IMG/VR virus record: IMGVR_UViG_3300010391_000042
Span: 1 to 25,628 of that record
Length of the DNA stretch: 25,628 nucleotides
Reading direction: 5' to 3' (one strand)
Source: a virus
This document shows, piece by piece, positions 1-5,241 of the stretch (positions within the stretch are counted from its first letter, which is position 1; the number at the start of each line of letters is the position of its first letter). The notes beneath the pieces are model-generated. The model searched no databases and was not told the DNA's origin. It saw nothing but the letters and a program-made list of their open reading frames with translations. The position numbers were made by a program, and so were the translations under genes.

Positions 1-13
1 ACTCCAGCCAATT

Positions 14-163
14 TGACGAACCTTATTTAAGTGACGTTGTATGTGATACTAGCGTCAAAATTATGGAGAATAAGTAAGAGATTAAAATTCTCCGAAGACC
101 ATGAAAGGTTATCTGTGGCCTAAAGCACAGTATGAGTTAGACATGACTCTAACAGGTTCGTCA
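14..163 (+). ncRNA. Structured RNA, 5' module (multi-branched fold upstream of HNH gene)
   Basis: No gene covers this stretch, but it is dense in exact inverted repeats. A 9-bp closing helix pairs 14-22 (TGACGAACC) with 155-163 (GGTTCGTCA). Inside it lie 32-36/53-57 (TGACG/CGTCA) with an inner 39-42/46-49 helix, 65-71/87-93 (GGAGAAT/ATTCTCC), 97-100/107-110 (GACC/GGTT), 113-117/126-130 (CTGTG/CACAG) and 136-141/148-153 (GTTAGA/TCTAAC). Five hairpins closed by one long helix in 150 nt is what a folded RNA looks like. It ends 20 nt before the HNH start codon, so it could be a leader of that gene, part of a group I intron, or the 5' half of a large phage RNA whose other half is at 769-1123. The family was not identified; the pairings are read directly, the function is inferred. 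Confidence 0.55.
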
Positions 164-183
164 TTTATTGTAATAAGGAAACG

Positions 184-768
184 ATGATAGATTTAACCGG
201 AAAACAATTCGGGAGATGGACGGTCATGGGGCACGATCATACGGAACGCCGAGGTTCCAACTCTGATAGGTATTTACAGTATTGGAAATGCAAATGTATT
301 GAGGGAAACGAGAAGATTGTTGAAGGATTGTTTTTGCGGCGAGGCTCATCAAAAAGTTGTGGATGTTTGAAAGACGAGGGTTATATTTGTATGAAGCATA
401 AAACTCTACCATTTATGTATTTATTCAATAGATTAAATACTATAGCGAAATCCAGAGGATTAAGCGTCGGATTTACCTATGAAGATTTTCTCACATTTAC
501 AAAAATATCTAAGTGTCATTATTGTGAAACTAAAATTACATGGTATCCTCATTCTGTAAAAAGGGAGAATACTACTTATAGTTATAATCTTGACCGGACG
601 GATAATTCCGAGGGATATACTAAAGATAATTGTGTGGTTTGTTGTAAAGAATGTAATAATGCTAAAAATAATTTCTTTACTTATGATGAAATGATAATTA
701 TAGGTAGAGCTATAAAGGAAATTAGGCAAAAAAGAATGGAAGGTAAACTGATCGGGGTATCAGGATAG
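184..768 (+). CDS. HNH homing endonuclease (194 aa)
   Basis: Free-standing or intron-type HNH endonuclease that would nick or cut DNA at a specific site and promote spread of its own gene. Residues 3-62 follow the N-terminal module common in phage HNH proteins: LTGKQFGRWTV, then WKCKC (34-38) and a closing KSCGCL (57-62), likely a small zinc-binding DNA-recognition unit. The HNH nuclease core is at about 110-165: CHYC (111-114), YNLDR (134-138) and VCCKECNNAKN (152-162), giving the two Cys pairs of a zinc-bound beta-beta-alpha-metal fold. An AAGGA Shine-Dalgarno lies just upstream of the ATG. The gene is AT-richer than the structural genes and uses more A/T-ending codons, consistent with recent acquisition. 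It sits between two structured RNA segments, as expected of an endonuclease nested in an intron or other RNA gene. Confidence 0.85.
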   Translation: MIDLTGKQFGRWTVMGHDHTERRGSNSDRYLQYWKCKCIEGNEKIVEGLFLRRGSSKSCGCLKDEGYICMKHKTLPFMYLFNRLNTIAKSRGLSVGFTYEDFLTFTKISKCHYCETKITWYPHSVKRENTTYSYNLDRTDNSEGYTKDNCVVCCKECNNAKNNFFTYDEMIIIGRAIKEIRQKRMEGKLIGVSG

Positions 769-1123
769 ATTGGAAATCTATACGTGCTTTAACTGTGCAT
801 CAGAATCGTGCTCTGTGCCTTCCGCCAATTTTCGATGCGACTGCAACTAGCGATGAAGGTTCGATTCCTTCGTAAAGTGGAACGCAAGTCAGGGGTATGG
901 ATTCCGCTAGGGCCATATCAGCATCAACAATTTTTATGTCGCACGGACCACATTCCTATTTGAAACTTAGAAGGGGAGCACGGGGAGAATTAGGAACATG
1001 GTACAGTGGATGGGTAGCACCCGCAACCAAGTTTGAAAAACGAAGTGCGTCCCGCCGAGTGCGACATGCAAAAGACGTTCCCGATGGCAAAGCATATCGA
1101 AGGCTTTGGGGATATTGGGAATG
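769..1123 (+). ncRNA. Large structured RNA, 3' module, ending just before tRNA-Ser
   Basis: About 360 nt with no convincing gene but many exact helices: 769-773/825-829 (ATTGG/CCAAT); 797-799 and 801-804 with 812-818 (GCA-CAGA/TCTGTGC); 839-844/884-890 with one bulge; a T-arm-like hairpin 855-859/867-871 with loop TTCGATT; 894-900/913-919 (GGTATGG/CCATATC with one GU); a long-range 9-bp helix 936-944/1059-1067 (ATGTCGCAC/GTGCGACAT) enclosing 948-950/999-1001, 953-958/991-996 (TTCCTA/TAGGAA) and 1017-1020/1045-1048; and a long terminal hairpin 1076-1086/1113-1123 capped by 1088-1093/1103-1108 (CAAAGC/GCTTTG). Together with the 14-163 module this resembles the very large ornate RNAs known from phages next to tRNA genes (GOLLD and ROOL classes are the known precedents), but I cannot assign a family. 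A group I intron is the main alternative. Confidence 0.6.
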
Positions 1124-1131
1124 GTGCTAAT

Positions 1132-1223
1132 GGTAGGTTGGCAGAGCACGGCTTATTGTACCTGTTTCGAAAACAGGAGTGGCCTAAAAACCACCGGGGG
1201 TTCAAATCCCTCACCTACCGCCA
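1132..1223 (+). tRNA. tRNA-Ser(CGA): tRNA-Ser(CGA)
   Basis: Complete class II tRNA. The acceptor stem GGTAGGT (1132-1138) pairs perfectly with ACCTACC, followed by discriminator G and an encoded CCA (1221-1223). The anticodon stem is CCTGT/ACAGG with loop TTCGAAA, giving anticodon CGA, which reads UCG serine codons. A long variable arm (GTGG/CCAC stem) is present, as required for serine tRNAs, and the T-arm is GGGGG-TTCAAAT-CCCTC. It follows the structured RNA by 8 nt and is followed by a short T run. TCG codons are common in the Ser-rich tail genes of this window, which could explain keeping this tRNA. Confidence 0.95.
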
Positions 1224-1241
1224 TTTTTCCCAAAAAAAGAT

Positions 1242-1268
1242 TTGACAACCTTCCTCGTTTGTGATAAT
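1242..1268 (+). promoter_or_regulatory. sigma70-like promoter with extended -10
   Basis: TTGACA at 1242-1247 and GATAAT at 1263-1268, the latter preceded by TG one base upstream (extended -10). The spacer is 15 nt, short for sigma70 but tolerated with an extended -10. It follows the tRNA-Ser and precedes the three-gene cluster 1306-2138 by about 38 nt. It looks like a host-polymerase promoter and unlike the TATTTAT sites at the structural genes, suggesting these small genes are expressed early or middle. Confidence 0.55.
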
Positions 1269-1305
1269 CTGTGTGCGTAACGTAAAACTTTAACACATAC
1301 ATATT

Positions 1306-1602
1306 ATGGAAACACAAGAAATCGGTATTTGGTTCTTACTACTCAGTCTTCTCATTCCTCGCTTCGTCCTCTTCTTTTGGTGGATGACAGGAAATCTTCC
1401 CTATAACACAACGCCCTTCGCCGCAGATGCAATCTGTGCCGTTTTCCTTCCAAGGGTGCTCGTTATGGTGTACATCTACCAAAACATGGGCCTCGGCCCG
1501 TGGTTCTACATTCACTTGGTTGCATTTGTAATTGCGGCAGGGTACAATCTCCTGCACTTCGAGAGCAACATAGAGAAACTTAAGAAACTTGGCAATGCCT
1601 AA
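1306..1602 (+). CDS. Small three-helix membrane protein, unknown function (98 aa)
   Basis: Not recognised by family. Hydrophobic segments at about 7-28 (rich in L, F and W), 38-58 and 62-83 predict three membrane helices, followed by a short charged tail (SNIEKLKKLGNA). No signal-peptide cleavage motif is evident. The gene is first in a three-gene cluster behind the promoter at 1242-1268, and its stop overlaps the next start (ATGCCTAA). There is no Shine-Dalgarno before the ATG, which is preceded by an AT-rich leader. It could be a host-takeover or envelope-acting early protein, but nothing in the sequence shows a specific role. Confidence 0.6.
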   Translation: METQEIGIWFLLLSLLIPRFVLFFWWMTGNLPYNTTPFAADAICAVFLPRVLVMVYIYQNMGLGPWFYIHLVAFVIAAGYNLLHFESNIEKLKKLGNA

Positions 1603-1879
1603 GTCAGACTCCATCTTCATCAAGTGTCAGTGCGGATGTTGCTCTTTGCTTGAAGTGAACTTTGACGACCTCTTCGATGACAACGGGCAATGGCAGTTCA
1701 ACGTTGCTATGTGGCAAACCCATTCGGGGACTCGGCCAATGTCCAAGAAGGAAAGAATTCGGTGGTGTGAGCATGTAATGAAAACAGGCAAGCCGTGGGC
1801 AGACCACACCATTTTGAGTAAAGAAGATGCTCTGCGGCTTTCCAAGTTCATCCTAAAACATTCCAAACCTATCAAATAA
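1595..1879 (+). CDS. Small Cys-rich protein, unknown function (94 aa)
   Basis: The best start is ATG 1595, which overlaps the upstream stop by 8 nt; an in-frame TTG two codons earlier is less likely. The protein opens with KCQCGCC (about residues 10-16), a cluster that could bind zinc, followed by an acidic stretch, a Trp-rich middle and a C-terminal part containing WCEHVMKTGKPWADH and an amphipathic helix. The mixed aromatic and charged composition suggests a folded soluble protein. The ERIRWCEHVMKTGKPWADH segment looks conserved in kind, but I do not recognise a named family. Its tight overlap with 1306-1602 implies translational coupling. Confidence 0.6.
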   Translation: MPKSDSIFIKCQCGCCSLLEVNFDDLFDDNGQWQFNVAMWQTHSGTRPMSKKERIRWCEHVMKTGKPWADHTILSKEDALRLSKFILKHSKPIK

Positions 1880-1880
1880 A

Positions 1881-2138
1881 ATGGAACCCCCACGACATGG
1901 AGCGCACTTCGGTATGCTGATTCCTAAAACGGAAACTACGGATAAACCTGAGACAAGACCTGTCAAGTACGTTGTCGTACGAGATGGTCACAGAGTTTCT
2001 GACCAAGAATATGATTCGCCTACAGACCCGCTTTGCGTGGCCGAAATAAAGTTCTGGTCAGGAGTATCCAAGGGCCGCTCTTATGGGGAAAGGGTAGAGG
2101 CGGTTCAATACGATTCAAAGAAACATCGAGTGTGGTAA
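1881..2138 (+). CDS. Hypothetical protein (85 aa)
   Basis: Unrecognised. It starts two nt after the previous gene (TAAaATG) and ends about 35 nt before a strong terminator, so it is the last gene of the cluster begun at 1306. The first 25 residues are Pro/Thr-rich and probably disordered; the middle (VKYVVVRDGHRVSDQEYD) and end (VEAVQYDSKKHRVW) read like short beta strands with charged turns. An internal ATG at 1914 would give a 74-aa version. No catalytic motif, Cys pair or membrane segment is visible. Confidence 0.5.
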   Translation: MEPPRHGAHFGMLIPKTETTDKPETRPVKYVVVRDGHRVSDQEYDSPTDPLCVAEIKFWSGVSKGRSYGERVEAVQYDSKKHRVW

Positions 2139-2171
2139 CGGGGATGAAATAGTATTACATTCAAATGCGTC

Positions 2172-2195
2172 AGCCGCCTTCGGGCGGCTTTTTTT
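2172..2195 (+). terminator. Strong intrinsic terminator
   Basis: Perfect stem AGCCGCC/GGCGGCT closed by a TTCG tetraloop and followed by a run of T (2189-2195). It ends the 1306-2138 cluster and separates it from the next unit, which has its own TATTTAT site 27 nt downstream. Confidence 0.93.
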
Positions 2196-2221
2196 ATGTA
2201 CCTTTGCCAGTACGTATCTCA

Positions 2222-2229
2222 TATTTATT
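2222..2229 (+). promoter_or_regulatory. TATTTAT late-promoter candidate before gene 2233
   Basis: TATTTATT ends 3 nt before the ATG at 2233 and lies 27 nt after the terminator at 2172-2195. It is one of at least six intergenic copies at unit heads. The gp55-like sigma factor at 8481 makes a TATA-type late promoter expected. The motif fills the space a Shine-Dalgarno would occupy. Confidence 0.5.
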
Positions 2230-2232
2230 GGT

Positions 2233-2601
2233 ATGGTCAAAAGAAACAGACAGGCCACAATGAAGGAAAACGAGTTATATATCTTACCCTCTCCAAACGA
2301 TGAGATGCGAAAATTTGTGTCCAAATTTAAGGTGGACATGATGGAGCATGTAGTTTCTAGTATAAAGTTTGCAGTTGAGAATAAGCTTCCTATAGTGGAA
2401 GTATTCCAATTTAAGGACTCCCCCTTTGTTGTGACCATAAATGAACGGGAGTTCGTGCCGAATCTCTCACACATTCGCCAATATTACATGGAAAATGAAA
2501 TGTACGAATTGTGTCCACGAGTAGAAACGTTATGCGAAACACTTAAGAAGCATGAAAAAGAAAAACCTGACACCAACGGACCTAATTCAACCAATAGTTA
2601 A
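2233..2601 (+). CDS. Hypothetical protein upstream of phoH (122 aa)
   Basis: Unrecognised small soluble protein. The first ATG is chosen because the TATTTAT element sits just before it; an ATG at 2260 would remove nine basic residues. The body alternates strands and helices (LYILPSPNDEMRKFVSKFK, then IVEVFQFKDSPFVVTINE), and the C-terminal 25 residues are charged, containing LKKHEKEKPD. The last 50 nt overlap the phoH-like gene in another frame, so the two are probably co-translated. No catalytic motif was seen. Confidence 0.7.
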   Translation: MVKRNRQATMKENELYILPSPNDEMRKFVSKFKVDMMEHVVSSIKFAVENKLPIVEVFQFKDSPFVVTINEREFVPNLSHIRQYYMENEMYELCPRVETLCETLKKHEKEKPDTNGPNSTNS

Positions 2602-3298
2602 AGACAACAGCCCTATTATCCCCCAACGTTCAAAACTCAAGTCAGTCCTCAAAATATATCATCGAGAACTGACCGATAAACAGAAACAATTCCTCGCCCT
2701 CGCTGCCGACAAGACCGTAAAAGTCATTTTTGTCTCTGGCCCCGCTGGCACCGCAAAAACATACCTATCCATTTACCATGCTCTCACCATGATAAACGAG
2801 AAGCGTGTAAGTGACCTCATTTATATTCGTAGTGCGGTTGAATGTTCCGATGCCAAACTTGGGTTTCTTCCCGGTGAGGCCGATGAGAAGATGTCGCCGT
2901 ACATTCAGCCATTGCTCGATAAACTAACCGAACTGCTCCCGAAGGGTGACATTGACGTTCTATTCAAAGAAGAGCGTGTAACGGGCATCCCCGTGGGATT
3001 TCTGCGTGGTTTGAACTGGAATGCGAAGGCTATTATTGCCGATGAAGCCCAGAACATGACCTTCAAGGAACTTTTCACACTTATTACACGCATTGGGGAG
3101 TTCTCGAAAGTATTTATACTAGGCGACCCAGAGCAAAGCGACATCAATGGTAAAAGTGGCTTTATAAAAATGATAGGCCACTTTGACGACGACGAGAGTC
3201 GTGCGAATGGAATACATGTATTCCGCTTCACTGAGGACGATATTGTCCGAAGCGGGCTTGTTCAATTCATCATTAGGAAGATAAAAAAGACACTGTGA
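2552..3298 (+). CDS. phoH: PhoH-like ATPase (248 aa)
   Basis: PhoH-family P-loop NTPase, a frequent cargo of aquatic and T4-like phages. Walker A is GPAGTAKT at 63-70, Walker B is AIIADEAQNMT at 160-170, and the GDPEQSD motif typical of PhoH follows at 191-197. The N-terminal TDKQKQFLAL (41-50) matches the Q-motif-like helix before the P-loop. Its 248 residues are about the usual length for phage PhoH. The start overlaps the preceding gene by 50 nt, and no other ATG occurs before Walker A. Family members are thought to be RNA-linked ATPases (some are fused to PIN nucleases); the role in phages is not settled. It is the last gene before the tail-fibre unit. Confidence 0.93.
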   Translation: MKKKNLTPTDLIQPIVKDNSPIIPQRSKLKSVLKIYHRELTDKQKQFLALAADKTVKVIFVSGPAGTAKTYLSIYHALTMINEKRVSDLIYIRSAVECSDAKLGFLPGEADEKMSPYIQPLLDKLTELLPKGDIDVLFKEERVTGIPVGFLRGLNWNAKAIIADEAQNMTFKELFTLITRIGEFSKVFILGDPEQSDINGKSGFIKMIGHFDDDESRANGIHVFRFTEDDIVRSGLVQFIIRKIKKTL

Positions 3299-3302
3299 TC
3301 GC

Positions 3303-3309
3303 TATTTAT
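3303..3309 (+). promoter_or_regulatory. TATTTAT late-promoter candidate before gene 3315
   Basis: TATTTAT ends 5 nt before the ATG at 3315, inside the 16-nt gap after phoH. There is no Shine-Dalgarno between them. Position and spacing are as at 2222, 6900, 9827 and 11829. Confidence 0.5.
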
Positions 3310-3314
3310 CGTAT

Positions 3315-5231
3315 ATGGCAAATAAAAGAGTATCAGAACTGGCCCCCATCGTTGCTGCCGATTTGGACTTTGCAGACCTCCTGCTTTTATCCGACATCAC
3401 AGCACATGAATCTAAGAAATTAGCGTTACAAGACCTTAGCAGTTTCATTTTGCTTGGTGGGCTTCTCACGGGGTCTCTCTTTGGCACTGCCAGTTATGCC
3501 ATTCATGCCCTCTCGGCATCGTATGCTCCATTCATTTCGGCATCGTATGCAAAGACCAGTAGTTGGGCTTACAACATCTCCACAGCTTCTTACGCTTTGG
3601 CTGCTTTGTCTGCCTCTTATTCATTGAGTAGTTCTTATTGTATTACGGCATCGTATGCGCTTACGTCTTCTGTGCAATTGGTATATTCATCTGCATTTGC
3701 TGATTACTCAAGAACTGCTTCATACTTGCTTTTTACTCCCGGCTCTACAAATGGAACTGCCTCGTATGCGCTTTCGGCTTCGTATTTCCTCGGTACGGCA
3801 CAAGTCTCAGCTTCCTATGCTTTGACATCATCATGGGCATGGAACTCCATTACAGCATCCAGATCCGTTAGTGCTCGAAATGCTGATACAGCATCTTTTG
3901 TTTTTACGGCATCTTTCCTGTCTTTCAACGGTATTGCGAATGGAACTGCTTCTTACGCATTAGTTGCGGGGACTACGCTAAACCCGAGACGAGATTATGG
4001 TATTTTTAATGCCATTACTCAGTCAGTTTCATCATCTCGACTTGACCTGATGGCTGTCACACCAGCCTTGGGAGGTCTCAAGATAACAACGGTTGAAGTA
4101 TATGGAACTATTGTTGTTCCATTCTCATCTTCGGTAAGTCCAACCAATGGAAGAATTGAACTTATCGCTCTAAATAGAGAATATGGGAATTCTCATTCGT
4201 TGGATGTATCATCAATATATGCGGATGTCGGAGGTAGCGCAGCAATTTCTGGAACATTGAAGTATCCATTTACTCTCTGTGGAGAAGCTTCGCTCTATGG
4301 GCTGTATAATGTTTATGTGACGGCTTCTAATGGTGTTTTTATTGAAGGTACACGAACAGCAAGGTTCAAGATTAATAGCGAAAGTGATCAACTTGCTGTC
4401 TCCACAGCCGAACCAATGATATTCACTTCGTATCCGACCAATGCGATCATGTTGTTCTCGTCAAGCTTACATGCGGGCGAGTCTTATTATGGTTCGGCAT
4501 CTCAAGTCACTTTTTCAGGTTCATATGATGTGACAGAGTTGTTTATACCTCCATCTTCGGTAAACATTTTGAACTATACTTGGACGTTAACAAGTGCCTC
4601 AAAAATCACAGTGGACGACAACCCGGGATTGACATATCTGGGTGGTATTCCGGCAGCTTGTATATCTATGTCTGCCGCAAACTGTTCACTGACTGCACTC
4701 CCGACGCTGGTAAGTGGTAGCATATCATATCTGAATGTTCCCGGCAACAATATCGTAGCTGACTTGATATTGCCACATACAATGAGTTATCTTAACGTAT
4801 CCAAAAGCTATTACGTTTCGTTTCCAACTATTATGCCGACTAATATGGCGGTTCTTATAGCCGATGGAGTTGGACTTATTCAAACGCCCATTTCCTTCCC
4901 AAATACATTACTCTCAGCGTCATTTGTGAATTGTCCATTATTGACAACGTGGAATCCCCCGCTCTTCCCTACAAGTTTGATATATTGGAATTCAAATGGG
5001 TCTCCTATGTCTAATTTACCAAGTTCAATGCCAGCGAATCTGGCATATATGAATGTAGCAAATAACAATTTGCCTTCGACAACCATCGGAAGCATTGCTA
5101 CGAGCCTAGTGTCTAATGGATTGAGCAATGGATACTTAAACATTCTCAATAACCCCGGCAGTTCATCGGCCACTAATATTGTGACAAATCTCACAACTTT
5201 AGCCGCTAGTGGATGGACGATAGTATCTTAA
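3315..5231 (+). CDS. Tail-fibre-type protein with SASYA repeats and C-terminal leucine-rich repeats (638 aa)
   Basis: Probable virion tail protein involved in host recognition. Residues 1-50 (KRVSELAPI...LQDLSSFIL) resemble the N-terminus of the next gene, so both probably attach to the same virion site. Residues 57-215 hold about eleven degenerate SASYA/TASYA repeats, a low-complexity fibre-like segment. The middle (225-410) is beta-rich and unassigned. From about 415 to 620 the sequence reads as short leucine-rich-repeat units, such as YLNVPGNNI, TSLIYWNSNGSPMSNLP and NLAYMNVANNNLP, with L/P/N spacing like bacterial LRRs. LRRs are protein- or glycan-binding folds, so this end may contact the receptor. 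It starts directly behind a TATTTAT element and is followed after 10 nt by its paralogue. The tail assignment is inferred from repeats and context. Confidence 0.8.
   Translation: MANKRVSELAPIVAADLDFADLLLLSDITAHESKKLALQDLSSFILLGGLLTGSLFGTASYAIHALSASYAPFISASYAKTSSWAYNISTASYALAALSASYSLSSSYCITASYALTSSVQLVYSSAFADYSRTASYLLFTPGSTNGTASYALSASYFLGTAQVSASYALTSSWAWNSITASRSVSARNADTASFVFTASFLSFNGIANGTASYALVAGTTLNPRRDYGIFNAITQSVSSSRLDLMAVTPALGGLKITTVEVYGTIVVPFSSSVSPTNGRIELIALNREYGNSHSLDVSSIYADVGGSAAISGTLKYPFTLCGEASLYGLYNVYVTASNGVFIEGTRTARFKINSESDQLAVSTAEPMIFTSYPTNAIMLFSSSLHAGESYYGSASQVTFSGSYDVTELFIPPSSVNILNYTWTLTSASKITVDDNPGLTYLGGIPAACISMSAANCSLTALPTLVSGSISYLNVPGNNIVADLILPHTMSYLNVSKSYYVSFPTIMPTNMAVLIADGVGLIQTPISFPNTLLSASFVNCPLLTTWNPPLFPTSLIYWNSNGSPMSNLPSSMPANLAYMNVANNNLPSTTIGSIATSLVSNGLSNGYLNILNNPGSSSATNIVTNLTTLAASGWTIVS
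3483..3963 (+). repeat. SASYA/TASYA coding repeats, block 1
   Basis: About eleven degenerate units of (S/T)ASYA-type residues at irregular spacing of 8-20 residues. At DNA level the core GCATCGTATGC recurs several times (for example near 3538, 3544 and 3650), but most copies have drifted in third positions, so the repeat is kept at protein level. Confidence 0.85.
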
Positions 5232-5241
5232 GGATTGACAT

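Noticed and set aside
1-10. 3' end of a tRNA (ACTCCAGCCA)
   Set aside because: It resembles an acceptor end with discriminator and CCA, but the remainder would lie outside the window and cannot be checked.
1-183. Confident group I intron call around the HNH gene
   Set aside because: I could not find a convincing conserved P7/P3 core across the two segments, so the RNA is left unassigned.
855-1000. tmRNA (permuted or normal), because of the T-arm-like hairpin followed by GGGGTATGGATTCCGC
   Set aside because: The 3' sequence after the T-arm does not pair with the supposed 5' acceptor strand, no CCA occurs, and no tag reading frame ending in a typical Ala-Ala is found.
897-1130. 77-aa open frame on the + strand
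   Set aside because: It lies entirely within the structured RNA region, has an unconvincing Arg-rich composition, no ribosome site and runs up to the tRNA.
3483-3963. CRISPR or satellite-type DNA repeat
   Set aside because: The repeats are coding, irregularly spaced and diverged at third positions; they reflect the SASYA protein repeat.
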